This document shows positions 35,213 through 45,210 of a stretch of 64,000 bases of DNA, one piece after another. Under the pieces are notes generated by a model, which had not been told where the DNA came from, made no database searches, and saw only the letters and a list, made by a program, of their open reading frames with translations. Within the stretch, counting starts at the first letter, position 1. Every line of letters starts with the position of its first letter. The stretch covers positions 62,001 through 126,000 of the forward strand of contig NZ_CP015322.1 of the NCBI RefSeq assembly GCF_001686985.1, written 5' to 3'. The DNA comes from Mesorhizobium amorphae CCNWGS0123 (GTDB lineage: Bacteria; Pseudomonadota; Alphaproteobacteria; Rhizobiales; Rhizobiaceae). Position numbers and translations under genes: made by a program.

Positions 35213-36856
35213 ATGCCGCACGAAAATCCTCATCCGTCCGTTCCAACGACGCTTGCCCCGCTTCGGAACCAGGTTTTTCGTTCGATCTGGGTATCTACAC
35301 AGATATCCAGCCTGGGATGGCTCGTGCAAACAGTAGCCATCAGTTGGCTCATGGTCACTATTTCTGCCTCAGACCTGATGGTTGCACTCGTGCAGGCCGC
35401 ATCCACATTGCCGGTGTTCTTCCTCTCAGTTCTCGCCGGAGCCATCGCCGACAACTTCAGTCGCCGATGGGTCATGTTTGCGGGGCACTGCCTGATAGCA
35501 TCGGCATCAACAACGCTGATGATTTCTGTCGGCCTTGGATTTGTTAGTCCCTGGCTCATACTCGGATTGGGTTTCCTGGCTGGCTGCGGCTTCGCGCTAA
35601 CCGATCCGGCCTGGCATGCGTCCGTGGGCGATATTCTTCACAAGCGCGAAATTCCGGCTGCGGTGACGCTTATGTCTGTCGGATACAACATTGTGCGCAG
35701 CGTTGGTCCGGCTTTGGGAGGCGTCATTCTGGCGTTCTTTGGGCCGCTTGCCGCTTTCGCCTTGGCCGCGCTGAGTGATCTGGCGCCGCTGGGCGCAATA
35801 TGGCGCACCAAATGGCAAGTCCGCTCTTCGCCTCTCCCTCGTGAGAGAATGACGATGGCGATTCATGATGGAGTGCGCTTTACGGCGTTATCGTCGGAGA
35901 TCAGAGTTGCAATCGCCCGTGCAACCCTTTTCGGCTTGGCAAGCATCTCCATCCTCGCGCTTCTGCCTCTTGTCGTGCGGGATCAATTGAGGAGCGGGCC
36001 AATCGTGTACGGCATCTTGTTGGCCGGATTCGGAATGGGGGCGTTCATTGCGGGCATGAGCAACGGCTTCTTGAGGCGGATCACGTCTCAAAACAGACTG
36101 GTGGCGTGCGCCTCTGTCGCTTGTGCAGCATGTTGCCTCTCCCTTGCGCTTACATCGTCGGTCGCTGTGGCCGCCATTTCGCTGGCATTCGGTGGCGCCG
36201 GTTGGCTTGTCACCTGGACGGGCATTGACGTGTCGGTGCAGCTGGCAAGCCCAAGGTGGGTAGTCGGCCGGACGCTCTCGATCTACTACGCCCTGAGCGC
36301 CGGGGGCATGGCAGCAGGCAGCTGGATTTGGGGTTCTGTCGCGCAGAACTACTCCTTGCCCTGGGCTTTGGAAGGCGCTGCGGGGGCTCTGTTGCTGGTT
36401 GCAGCAGCGGGAATAGTGCTGCCGGTCCGTCCATGGGAAGAAACGGATCAAGAAAGTTCGGATTTTCGCGCACCGGAGCTGGCACTCGATCTGAAGCCCA
36501 GGAGCGGCCCGATCGTTGCCAAGGTCGACTATTCCATATCAGAGAAGAATATCGACGCCTTTCTCGGCTGCATGCGGACAAAGCGGCACGCTCTTAGCCG
36601 TGCCGGTGCACGAAACTGGACGCTCCAGCGAAATCTTCAAACGCCTTCACTTTGGACAGAGACATTCCGCACGCCCACCTGGATGGACTTTCTTCGTCTG
36701 AATCATCGGCTTACGGCCGCGGATAAGGAAGCAGACGAACATCTTCTCGCGCTGCATGATGGCGAACTTCCTCCACGCACGGTGCTTTCGATCGAGCGAA
36801 CGACGGAGGCAGCTCGTACCCGTGCCTTAACAGTCTTTTCTCGTCCTCCGAGGTGA
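35213..36856 (+). CDS. MFS_3-type exporter (transmembrane secretion effector / enterobactin-exporter-like)
   Basis: A 547-residue inner-membrane protein. Residues 15 to about 410 form about 12 hydrophobic segments of a major-facilitator transporter, with DNFSRRWVM in the loop between helices 2 and 3. The N-terminus RNQVFRSIWVSTQISSLGWL and the C-terminal soluble domain of about 125 residues (PIVAKVDYSIS to RTVLSIERT) match the MFS_3 family, whose members include EntS-like siderophore exporters. The substrate cannot be told. It stands alone, far from the preceding vitamin operon. The ATG at 35213 has AAGGTAAGAAACGC upstream. Confidence 0.82.
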   Translation: MPHENPHPSVPTTLAPLRNQVFRSIWVSTQISSLGWLVQTVAISWLMVTISASDLMVALVQAASTLPVFFLSVLAGAIADNFSRRWVMFAGHCLIASASTTLMISVGLGFVSPWLILGLGFLAGCGFALTDPAWHASVGDILHKREIPAAVTLMSVGYNIVRSVGPALGGVILAFFGPLAAFALAALSDLAPLGAIWRTKWQVRSSPLPRERMTMAIHDGVRFTALSSEIRVAIARATLFGLASISILALLPLVVRDQLRSGPIVYGILLAGFGMGAFIAGMSNGFLRRITSQNRLVACASVACAACCLSLALTSSVAVAAISLAFGGAGWLVTWTGIDVSVQLASPRWVVGRTLSIYYALSAGGMAAGSWIWGSVAQNYSLPWALEGAAGALLLVAAAGIVLPVRPWEETDQESSDFRAPELALDLKPRSGPIVAKVDYSISEKNIDAFLGCMRTKRHALSRAGARNWTLQRNLQTPSLWTETFRTPTWMDFLRLNHRLTAADKEADEHLLALHDGELPPRTVLSIERTTEAARTRALTVFSRPPR

Positions 36857-37041
36857 CGTCATGATGAGCTGTTGGTCGATGGAAAGCCGCGATCGCCCCT
36901 GGGCCTTCAAGAGCACAGGGTTCGCACGGTGCCATCTCTGCCGGAACCGATCTGTAGATGCTCCACACTACCTTTTATGCGACTTTTGAAGCACAATGGC
37001 GAACATGACAAGGCCGGCGTTGGCATCGAGGGGATGGCATG

Positions 37042-37959
37042 TCATCCCAGAAACCTGTTTTCACGGTGCCACTGTAGGGCTGCCGGCGATGGGAGCGCTG
37101 TCGGCCCTCTGGGATCCCGAAGGGCATCGCCGTGCAGATCGTAGTAGTGCTTGCCGTTGTCGAAATCCGCCTTCAACCTGCCGCTAACGACAAAACGGCG
37201 CTTCTCGTCGATCGTCACGTAACCGAGATCAAACAGTTTGTGGATGTCGGTGCGCAGTAGCACACCATTAGAAGCCTCATGTATTCCTCCGTCCGCATAG
37301 GAGCGGATGTGCGCCGCGTCGAGAATTGGAAGTGTCCTTTCTCCGCTGACAGCGCAGCGCCGCTCATAGGCATCAGTCACGACCACTCGAAAGGCACCCT
37401 GCCCCAGCCGCGGCTTCACGAGCGTAGGTGCGCCGTATTTCGTTAGCTGTTCCGGGTCGGCGGGAAATATTACACTCGCGGTACGCGATAATACCGCGTC
37501 CCAAAGGGCTCGACCATCGCCCTCGTAGGCATCGAAGCCACGACCCACCACGATGTTGGATTTCCAACTGGCCGGAACGGGAAGCCAGAGATTACGCGGC
37601 CAAAAGAAGGGCGACGTCAGAATACGACATCCGATTACAGGATCGATACGAGAATTGGGGGGATCCGAACGGTATCGACGAATGCGCTCGCGCATTTCGG
37701 GAAGGCTGCGGACGCCGTTCTTCAAGCCGAACGCCTCCCAAGCGAGCGACAGCGGGAGACTCGAAGAGGCCGAGTAGATGCCTCCGCCGACGATGAAATT
37801 GAGTGGTGCGTGGAGTTTGAAGAGGAAAAGCTCCCCTGGACTTAGTGCACGGAAATTCGTCCGTCCGCTTGGCGCCCAAAAGTTCACCTCATCCAGCTCA
37901 CTGCCAGACAGGAAATCGAACCAGTCCTTGTCGGTAACGGCGACGAAGATCTTGACCAT
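37042..37959 (-). CDS. HNH endonuclease with an N-terminal sensor-like domain
   Basis: A 305-residue protein. The C-terminal HNH domain has RRCAVSGERTLPILDAAHIR, N231 in EASNG, and H240 in LRTDIHKLFD; H217, N231 and H240 form the nuclease core. The N-terminal 150 residues (VAVTDKDWFDFL, LSPGELFLFKLHAP, FIVGGGIYSASS) resemble the EVE/PUA-like domains found on modification-dependent nucleases. This is my reading of the pattern and not certain. It is followed upstream on the same strand by a restriction-modification enzyme 113 bases away, which supports a defence role. No exported or membrane part. Confidence 0.75.
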   Translation of the reverse strand: MVKIFVAVTDKDWFDFLSGSELDEVNFWAPSGRTNFRALSPGELFLFKLHAPLNFIVGGGIYSASSSLPLSLAWEAFGLKNGVRSLPEMRERIRRYRSDPPNSRIDPVIGCRILTSPFFWPRNLWLPVPASWKSNIVVGRGFDAYEGDGRALWDAVLSRTASVIFPADPEQLTKYGAPTLVKPRLGQGAFRVVVTDAYERRCAVSGERTLPILDAAHIRSYADGGIHEASNGVLLRTDIHKLFDLGYVTIDEKRRFVVSGRLKADFDNGKHYYDLHGDALRDPRGPTALPSPAALQWHRENRFLG

Positions 37960-38072
37960 GCAACATCATGTTATGAGGGTGAGACCGATGCAATATCAGG
38001 CAGCTGTCGGACCGGTGATTGCGGCCGCGCATGGGGAAGCTATCTACGGGCGCCTGTCCAAACTTTCACATT

Positions 38073-41000
38073 CTACTCGGCAGCCTGAATAGAGGGCATC
38101 TCATTGCCGAAGATCAACGCGTCTTCGGAAGCCGCTGAATATAGCTCGTCCATCTGCGCTTCTAACGCCGAAAGCGCGGTGAGTCGGAGAATCATGTTCC
38201 GAAGCCAGCGCTGCTCCTCCAGCGTCATCGGCCTCCCCTCCAGGCGACTGACATGACGATAGCCAAGCCATTTCCGGATGGTTTGATAACCCCCGAGTTC
38301 GCATCGCCATGCAGCCGTAGGAACGTTGGCAAGATACACATCATTGTTGATCCAAAGCTCTCCGCTCACCTCGTCACTTGGTACGAAACGTCCCGGCGCT
38401 GCCCCGAAGTAGGAAATTGTGACGCGAAGGTCGTCGGCGCTTATAGAATGACCGTCTGATCGCCGGATTGCCGCAGTGCTGGCCACCTTATCACGGCCGA
38501 GTATTTCACGAAGCACGGACGATGCGTCAGTCGAACAGTCCATAAGGGCCGCGACAAGACGACCCAACTCACCGACCTGTCGAGCTAGTGCCGGATTTCG
38601 TGGTATCGGCACCCGAGCCCAGTCGGCCCCCAACGCGCTCGCATGCTCCATGCGGTAAGCGGGCGAGTTCATGATCGCCAAACAAATGTGGATCAACTCG
38701 TTCGCACAGAGATGGGCATCGGCGGCTTCGAGTCCTCCAGCCTTATCCCAAGCTTCGCGAAGCGCAGCCCAAATTTCCGGCGATATATTGGCCAAACGGC
38801 CTCCAGTCAGGGCGTCTATCCTAACAACAGCAGGAATGGCGACCGATCCGCGGTCATGAACATGCAGATCTAAGAGTGTCCGGGAAAAGAGCGGTCTCGC
38901 TTCCGAGACCTTACGCGGCTCGGGCACCGCTATCAGGAAACATTCGCAGTCGACATTAGCCCCGAGCGTCTCTCGCGGCTCGTTTAATAGTTTGAGTCTA
39001 TCCTCATAATAAATCCACCGCTGGTCGAACGGAAACAGAAGATAAGGGCTAACGCGACTCTCGTCGAAGCCCAGCTTCCGGAGGCTCTGCCAGACCTTCT
39101 CGGGGGCGTAACGGGCACGCGGAATCGCTAGCCCAGGGCACGCGCTCGACGCGTTCACGAAACTTTCAGCTTTCATATATGCGGCGATGCGATCCGTTAG
39201 GTCCTTCTTATTGACGTCAATGAGACTGCCAGTAATGCCCCTATTGGGGTTTATCCCCTGCATGCGAATTGGGAAAAGCTCTTCTAGACTTGGCCAAGCC
39301 TCGTAGCCGGCGGCTTGTGCGTGCGGCGCTAACCGCCAACGGTTCTGCCTCGTGGGCGTTAGCCGACGATATGGCGCTGCGCTTTCCGCCGAGAGCAATT
39401 GCCGGCGTTTCAAGGCCGCCTTGCCCCAGAAATCTCGATATTGAACCACAGTCTCTTCCGGTTTGGTACGTTCTGCTCCTCTCTTGAGGAACGTTGCGAT
39501 GGCAACGCCCGTCTGGATACCTCTTGGGTCACTCTCAGTGGTGAAAACACTTTGATCGGCAGTGCCTGCACCAGCGATTCCCGCGGGAATGACTTTGCCG
39601 GTCCGGTATTTGTCACCGTTCAAATTGTCGATCCAGATTTCGTGAAAGTTACGAAGTAGGGACTCCCGCATGATTGGGTGGGAACGCCCGGTTAGCCAAG
39701 ACGAATTTGTGATCAGGGATACCAGCCCGAAGTCGCGCTCCTCTGCAATCTCCCGTTCTGCCAGCCTGTAAAACCTGATGTAGAGGTCATTGAGCAGTTG
39801 TTTGCGCACGCCCCAATGGCGAAACAACAAGGACGTCCGTTCCGGCACAAGTTCGGTAGTGCCGTCGCGTCGCCTTCTCTCAACATAGGTGACCCCTTTG
39901 TAGTGATCGATCAGCCCGGCCTCCTCCTCCATCCTGACTGCGGCCTGACGGTCGTATGGCGGGTTGCCAAGTATGACGACGATATCAGCGTCCTGCTTAA
40001 TCGATTGCGCAGCTTCGAATTCTTGCTGGAGTTCCGGGAAGTTGAGCTGAAGCTGCCGCCGGTCATTCCATCCGGTGAGAGCGTTGGTCAGAAAGATGCC
40101 AAGCCGCTGATCGTTTGGCGGCGGCGCTCTTAGATCGCTAAGCATGACATAGAGCTGAAGTTGTGCGATCGCGAACGGCGCTGTGAGAACCTCAAAACCA
40201 AAAATCCGGCTCGTTAGTGCTTTGAGCAGCGAAAGACCGACGAGTCCCTCTTCGCCTGTCGCTCGCAGTTCCTCGGCAATGCAACGTGCGGCTTCGAGGA
40301 TGTAGGCACCAGTCCCACAACACGGATCGAGGAGAACCACATTTTCATCTGCCAACCCGAGCGGACGGCCAAGTTCTTGCTTGAGGAGCTCGTGAGCTCG
40401 CCGCACTTGATACCGAACTATCTCGGGAGGCGTGTACCACACTCCCATGGTCTTCTTGAGCGCCGGATCGAAGGCCTCCAGGAAAGGTTCATAGAAGTAT
40501 GTCATCGCCGCGCTGGCGACATCTCCATCTGACAAAGATGGAAAGGTCATCTGCTGACGAAAAACTTCAAGATCCACTCGATTCAACGTGTCTGTTGCGC
40601 GGTCAAGATGGCGTTCCAAATCGAGATGCCTTAGTCGGCTCGGATTCCGGAATTCATGAAACAGACCTGCTAGGAAGGGAATGCGGAGATATCGGTTTAT
40701 CCGGTCCCAGCCAAAACTGGTGCCGTCCTGCTCGCGCTGCCACAGCGCCCATGCCGCGAACAGACCGTAGAAGGCCGTCTGAATTAGCGTCGACCTGAAA
40801 AACTCACGACCTTCGTCGTCATCCAAGTCGAAGCTGAGACCCAAAGCATCTTTGTAGTCTTCAAGGAGGGACTCAAGACCGCGGAGATCCCTCGGAAGAG
40901 CCGCCTTCGCTGCTTTGGCCTGCAGCGCAAGTACACGGGCGAGTGTGGCTGGCTCTCCAATTGGCACGGAATCCAGCAGAGTAGTTTGAAGCAGCTCCAC

Positions 41001-41492
41001 CAGATCGCTTGCGTCGCGGAAACCAGCTCGTCCGGTCGACCACAAAGAAGCCGTTCGGACCAGTTCTCGGTCGGCTGGCATCACACGATCCAACCCGGCA
41101 CGATTGTGGCCAGCGCGACATAACACCAAGCCGATTTCGCCAACGTTGCAGACAAGAACTACGCCTGTACGGGCAAGATATCGGCCAATCTGATCGTCCC
41201 TGTCTGTCGACATAGCGAGTTGTTGAATGCTGATGCTTGGAGTTTTTGCTTCGCCGTATGCGGCGATCAATGCTCCGTCAGCAAGGACGAAGTCCGGCCG
41301 ATCTCGTCCCTTGTCCGGACGGAGCTCGCTGGTGCCCGTGCGAACTTCGAATGGAAGTTTCACATGTGATAGCACAGCGGAAAGAAGTTGCCGGATCCAA
41401 GGATAATAGCTTTCCTCTGTAGCGCCGGGTTGTGCAGAAAGTGCACGCGTTTGACGCTCGTAGTCTTCAAGCGTGGCTCGAAGTTCCTGCAC
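38073..41492 (-). CDS. Type IIG/ISP-like restriction-modification enzyme with N6-adenine methylase domain
   Basis: A single polypeptide of 1139 residues. The N-terminus holds a PD-(D/E)XK-like nuclease motif (D67 in RPDFVLAD, E81 and K83 in YGEAKT). A helical linker follows. The gamma-class amino-methyltransferase has motif I DPCCGTGAYILEA near 389-401 and motif IV NPPY at 510-513, and VWYTPPEIVRYQVRRAHELL just before motif I. The last 500 residues would hold the target-recognition domain. Such enzymes cleave and methylate with one subunit. Translation probably begins at the GTG at 41490-41492 with GGGGAGAT upstream. Next to an HNH nuclease and AbiE genes it forms a small defence cluster. Confidence 0.85.
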   Translation of the reverse strand: MQELRATLEDYERQTRALSAQPGATEESYYPWIRQLLSAVLSHVKLPFEVRTGTSELRPDKGRDRPDFVLADGALIAAYGEAKTPSISIQQLAMSTDRDDQIGRYLARTGVVLVCNVGEIGLVLCRAGHNRAGLDRVMPADRELVRTASLWSTGRAGFRDASDLVELLQTTLLDSVPIGEPATLARVLALQAKAAKAALPRDLRGLESLLEDYKDALGLSFDLDDDEGREFFRSTLIQTAFYGLFAAWALWQREQDGTSFGWDRINRYLRIPFLAGLFHEFRNPSRLRHLDLERHLDRATDTLNRVDLEVFRQQMTFPSLSDGDVASAAMTYFYEPFLEAFDPALKKTMGVWYTPPEIVRYQVRRAHELLKQELGRPLGLADENVVLLDPCCGTGAYILEAARCIAEELRATGEEGLVGLSLLKALTSRIFGFEVLTAPFAIAQLQLYVMLSDLRAPPPNDQRLGIFLTNALTGWNDRRQLQLNFPELQQEFEAAQSIKQDADIVVILGNPPYDRQAAVRMEEEAGLIDHYKGVTYVERRRRDGTTELVPERTSLLFRHWGVRKQLLNDLYIRFYRLAEREIAEERDFGLVSLITNSSWLTGRSHPIMRESLLRNFHEIWIDNLNGDKYRTGKVIPAGIAGAGTADQSVFTTESDPRGIQTGVAIATFLKRGAERTKPEETVVQYRDFWGKAALKRRQLLSAESAAPYRRLTPTRQNRWRLAPHAQAAGYEAWPSLEELFPIRMQGINPNRGITGSLIDVNKKDLTDRIAAYMKAESFVNASSACPGLAIPRARYAPEKVWQSLRKLGFDESRVSPYLLFPFDQRWIYYEDRLKLLNEPRETLGANVDCECFLIAVPEPRKVSEARPLFSRTLLDLHVHDRGSVAIPAVVRIDALTGGRLANISPEIWAALREAWDKAGGLEAADAHLCANELIHICLAIMNSPAYRMEHASALGADWARVPIPRNPALARQVGELGRLVAALMDCSTDASSVLREILGRDKVASTAAIRRSDGHSISADDLRVTISYFGAAPGRFVPSDEVSGELWINNDVYLANVPTAAWRCELGGYQTIRKWLGYRHVSRLEGRPMTLEEQRWLRNMILRLTALSALEAQMDELYSAASEDALIFGNEMPSIQAAE

Positions 41493-41737
41493 TCTCCATC
41501 TCCCCCCGGTCTCGAGGCGGAGATTTTATAACAATCTTAGTAAACGAAGACTTGAGTTTATTTTTCAGCGCCTTGCGCGGAACGGCCCGTGAGCTTCAGC
41601 CAGGCGGGCACACGGCCTCGGTCCATTCTTTGCACGGATCACTGACCAATGTTTAGATATAATTTTTGGTCAGCAGTGAGCTTCCGATTGCTACTGACCA
41701 ATTTTTATATATAATCTTCGGACAGAACGGTGGCTCG
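41493..41737. other. Divergent promoter region between the restriction-modification gene and abiEi
   Basis: 245 bases, AT-rich near the abiEi end, where the tandem operator repeats lie (separate entry). Confidence 0.5.
41641..41721 (+). repeat. Two 29-bp direct repeats upstream of abiEi, likely autoregulatory operators
   Basis: Repeat 1 is 41641-41669 and repeat 2 is 41693-41721, 52 bases apart start to start. They are identical at 25 of 29 positions and begin ACTGACCAAT. They are AT-rich and lie just before abiEi. Spacing of five helical turns puts both on the same face of DNA. AbiEi antitoxins are known to bind repeats in their own promoter. Confidence 0.75.
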
Positions 41738-42466
41738 ATGCCAGATCCTACTTCCGACACCCTTGACCGCATCCACGACCGAATTGCCAAGGCCGCGCCC
41801 GCGGGCGTGTGGTCGCGCGCCGACTTTCTCGACATCGGAACGCCATACGCAGTCGAGAAAGCGCTGCAGAGACTGACCCGCCGGGAGGACATTCGCCGAC
41901 CTTGTCGCGGACTCTACGACAAGCCGGGCATCAGCAAGCTGACCGGCAAGATGGTGTTCCCCCCGCGCGCCTCTTTCATCGACGCGATTGCGCGGCGCGA
42001 CAAGCTGCGGGTTCTGGTCGACGGCATGACGGCGGCAAATGACCTCGGCTTGACCACGGCCGTCCCGGCCCGTTCGACGATCTACGCCGACACCTATCCG
42101 CGGACGATTGAGATCGAGGCGAACACCGGCGATCCGAACGCTACGCAGCCGGTCATCTACAAGCTCGACTTCAAGCGCATATCAGCCAAGACGGCGTTCT
42201 GGGCAGGGCGTCCGGCCATGCGCGTGATCCAGGCGCTGACGTGGTTTCGTGACGAGCGATCGAGTCTTGACGCGGCCGTGAACGGCATCGTCCGGCATAT
42301 CTCGCGCGATCCGAGCCGGCAGAAGGTCGTGCAGGACCTGCGCGACAACATTCATGCCGTCCCCGCATGGATGTATCCGCTGGTCGAGACGATCGCCGGC
42401 AAGCTCGGGGAAAACGAGCAGGCCTCCAACCGCGGGAAGGAGGAGCATGCAACAGACGTTCATTGA
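41738..42466 (+). CDS. abiEi: AbiEi-type antitoxin (DUF6088-like)
   Basis: A 242-residue protein. The winged-helix N-terminus (DRIHDRIAKAAPAGVWSRAD, FLDIGTPYAVEKALQRL) and RPCRGLYDKPGISKLTGKMV match the AbiEi/DUF6088 antitoxins of type IV toxin-antitoxin and abortive-infection systems. The ATG at 41738 is chosen because the family begins here; an earlier ATG would overlap the operator repeats. It probably represses its own operon through the repeats and neutralises AbiEii. It overlaps abiEii by 20 bases. Confidence 0.85.
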   Translation: MPDPTSDTLDRIHDRIAKAAPAGVWSRADFLDIGTPYAVEKALQRLTRREDIRRPCRGLYDKPGISKLTGKMVFPPRASFIDAIARRDKLRVLVDGMTAANDLGLTTAVPARSTIYADTYPRTIEIEANTGDPNATQPVIYKLDFKRISAKTAFWAGRPAMRVIQALTWFRDERSSLDAAVNGIVRHISRDPSRQKVVQDLRDNIHAVPAWMYPLVETIAGKLGENEQASNRGKEEHATDVH

Positions 42467-43613
42467 AATCCTTCGCTCGAGCGTGGACGACCGCCGGGCG
42501 CTCTTTTCGACGGTGGCCGCCCATCTGGAGACACGTGCGGAAAACATCGAGAAGGACCTCTATGTCTGCTGGGTGCTCGACTTCCTGTTCAACCGCCGCC
42601 CGAACGATCCGGTTGGTCTCTATTTCAAGGGCGGCACCAGTCTCAGCAAGGCATATGGGCTCATTCGTCGGTTCTCCGAGGACATCGACATCGGAATCTA
42701 CAAGGCCGATCTGCACGTCCCCCTGGAGGCCGACATCGCCGCCCTCTCCTCGGTGAACCAGCAGCAGCGTGCGTTGGCGGAGAAGGTCGACGAGGCCGCA
42801 CGGCAATACATCTCCGGTCCGCTCAGGGACCTGCTGGCGAAGGAGATCGCAGCCGTCGAAGAAGCGGCCGGGCAAACGGGACATTTCTCGCTCGCATTCG
42901 GCTTCGATGTTTATCGAAACAGGGATGCGCTCGATATTCTCGTAGTCGGCTACAAGAGCGTGTTCGATTCCGGTGACGGATATGTCCAGGCGGTCGTCCG
43001 CATCGAAGGCGGTGCTCGTCCCGATCCCGAGCCGGCCGAACCTCGCGAGATCGTGCCCTACATCGCTTCGGAAATGCCGGTGAGCTTAGACCTTACGGTC
43101 CGCGGCATAATGACGGTGAAGCCGGAACGGACCTTCTGGGAGAAGGTGCTGATCCTGCACGCAATGACCGAAATGACCGAGAAGCGAAGCACGGAAGCGA
43201 AGCCCGAACGCCCGGTGCCGGATCTCAATCGGTATTCGCGCCACTACTACGACGTCCATCAGATCTGGACGCACCCTGACTATGGAGCGGCCACGGCGTC
43301 AATGCTCGATCTCGCCGAAGCCTGCCGGCAGCACAAGCAGCTGATGTTTCGCGCGCCGGATCACCGATACGATCGTGCAGTCCCAGGCAGCTATCGCCTT
43401 GTCCCGACTGCCGACATGCGCGCCAAGCTCGCCGCAGACTACCAACGCATGTCGGCGATGATCTTCGGCACGCTGCCAGCCTTCGCCAATGTCATGGCGA
43501 GCATCGAAGCGCTCGCGCACCATCTCAATGCGGCCCCGGCCACCGCGCCAGGGGCGGCGGCGCCGCAGAGATGGGAAAAGACCAAAAGGGTACGAACTGA
43601 TAGGATCGTCTGA
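42447..43613 (+). CDS. abiEii: AbiEii-family nucleotidyltransferase toxin
   Basis: A 388-residue protein of the nucleotidyltransferase AbiEii/AbiGii family. Motif I is GGTSLSKAYGLI at 62-73 and the catalytic acids follow in FSEDIDIGI at 76-84 (D79, D81). The family's late K-x-x-R-T-F-W-E-K motif appears as KPERTFWEKVLILHA. Such enzymes attack tRNA or bind GTP and stop growth when phage infect. The start has AAGGAGGAGC upstream. It is encoded with its antitoxin in one operon. Intact. Confidence 0.88.
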   Translation: MQQTFIEILRSSVDDRRALFSTVAAHLETRAENIEKDLYVCWVLDFLFNRRPNDPVGLYFKGGTSLSKAYGLIRRFSEDIDIGIYKADLHVPLEADIAALSSVNQQQRALAEKVDEAARQYISGPLRDLLAKEIAAVEEAAGQTGHFSLAFGFDVYRNRDALDILVVGYKSVFDSGDGYVQAVVRIEGGARPDPEPAEPREIVPYIASEMPVSLDLTVRGIMTVKPERTFWEKVLILHAMTEMTEKRSTEAKPERPVPDLNRYSRHYYDVHQIWTHPDYGAATASMLDLAEACRQHKQLMFRAPDHRYDRAVPGSYRLVPTADMRAKLAADYQRMSAMIFGTLPAFANVMASIEALAHHLNAAPATAPGAAAPQRWEKTKRVRTDRIV

Positions 43614-44675
43614 TGGCGGAGGTTTCAAAGAATGCTCCCGCCGGGCTGCCAACCGCAGGTCAGTCGAAACTGTCTTGGCCGCTCTTCCGGCTGGTTCTGA
43701 CGAGGCAGCACTAGGGGCGGCGTTGACGAAGACTTCCGGGCTTCGCTGCGTCGATTGCGAGAGCACATTCACCGCATGAATGAGAGGATCGGAGATACTC
43801 GGGGACATTGCTCTACTGCGTCATCAGATTGTTGCATCCGCTGAGGAGGCCCGCAGGTCAGACAGGCGTGCCGCTGACGAAAGGCCAGCCTTTTCAAATC
43901 AATTGCCGAGCCAGGACTAGGCCCATGAGCGAGTGCGCCGACCACAAGATCCAGATGATGACTATCGACGGGCTGCATTTGCCCAAGGACCGGAAGCTAC
44001 GCCCGCGCCGCGCTATCCCCGGGCTTGATGATGCATACGCCGTGACCCAGGACGGCCGCGTGTATTCGGTGAGCACGACCAGCTCTGGGACGCCGATCAG
44101 TGGCCGCGCATCTGGCTTCCGTACGGCGACCGCCTCGCCATTGTGGACGTGGTGGCCTCCGTTGCCATAGCATGGCTCGACGAGGAGCAGCGCGCCATGG
44201 TTCGTGATCGCCTCACCTCAGGTACCCTGCACGGCGATCCGGCCGTCCGCGCACTGGTGGAGGAGCTTGCGGTCTCCAAACACGCCGTCGCACTTGTAGC
44301 GAACAAACCGGACTCGAAAATCGTCCCAAGTGCGCTTCGAGATCGATGAGGCCGGAGGCGACATACAGCGTGTAGAGAGGGCTCAGCCGGCGGAATACCT
44401 CACTTTCCTGCAGGAGTATTCCCGGCCGCCATCACAAGGCGGGAACACCTCGGCGCTGCACGTCCACACCATGATCATAGACGGCCAAAAGTACTCCTTC
44501 TTTGCGCGGCGCGCGCCAGTGGGTCTACAAGGGCGACAGCGTGTCCTTCAGTTTCCGGATTACGGAGAAGGGTCACCGCAACGTCTTGCGCGGATCGATC
44601 GTGACTCAGGACAAGGCAGGCCGCCCAGTCATCCGGGGTGGGAGGCAATCAGGCCGGCGCCTCGCAGATGGCCGA
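43614..44675. other. Degenerate region with frame-broken coding scraps
   Basis: Protein-like text appears in changing frames. It includes KLRPRRAIPGLDDAYAVTQD-GRVYS at about 43995-44070, reminiscent of NUMOD-type DNA-binding repeats. Further scraps are WPRIWLPYGDRLAIVDVVAS to about 44349, LHVHTMIIDGQKYSFFARR near 44460-44510, and WVYKGDSVSFSFRITEKGH in another frame. No complete gene can be assembled without at least three frame changes. Confidence 0.5.
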
Positions 44676-45005
44676 TCAGTCGGCGAAATTTCCTTTCGTC
44701 TCGGGATTGTCGATGCGCCAAGTGCGCATGACGTCGATGCGCTGCGGCAAGGAGGTTTTCTTTTTCGGACAGAATGGACCTGCCGTTTTGCGTCCCGACG
44801 GGTTAATCTGCTCTTCGGTCGCCAGCCGCAGAGTCTGTACGAGATGGAACCGGTCGGCGCGACCTGGATCGCGTGTGGAGCAACCTCTCGGGCCGCCTGC
44901 GCGTCGAGGCCACAACGGTCACGGCTTACGATTTCGATTGAAGGGTACTTTCGCAACCAGCTCGCCGCGTGTTGACACTCCGGTCTTCCAGAATATCGAC
45001 GACAG
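44676..45005 (-). mobile_element. ISL3-family transposase fragment
   Basis: The minus strand encodes, across three frames, VVDILEDRSVNT, then WLRKYPSIEIVSRDRCGLDA and QAAREVAPHAIQVA, then DRFHLVQTLRLATEEQI. The string of V-D-x-L-x-D-R-S, then SRDR and ADRFHL, is typical of the ISL3 DDE transposase core. Frameshifts occur near 44965 and 44868. No terminal repeats were found and both ends of the gene are missing. Confidence 0.75.
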
Positions 45006-45210
45006 ATCGACGCTCGAGATTCACAACTATAGAGCCGTAGGCCAAGGCCCCGTAAGCTGTCATTTCAGAGGACTCATGGGTTCACTTTCTGGGACGCCTG
45101 AAAACCCTTTGCAAAAATCCTCGCAGCCATGGCCTACGGCAGTTGTTCGGCAACAGCGAGGTCCATTCAGTTGAAGAGCGCCAAGGGAAACCCATCGTCG
45201 TGGTCCTGAC

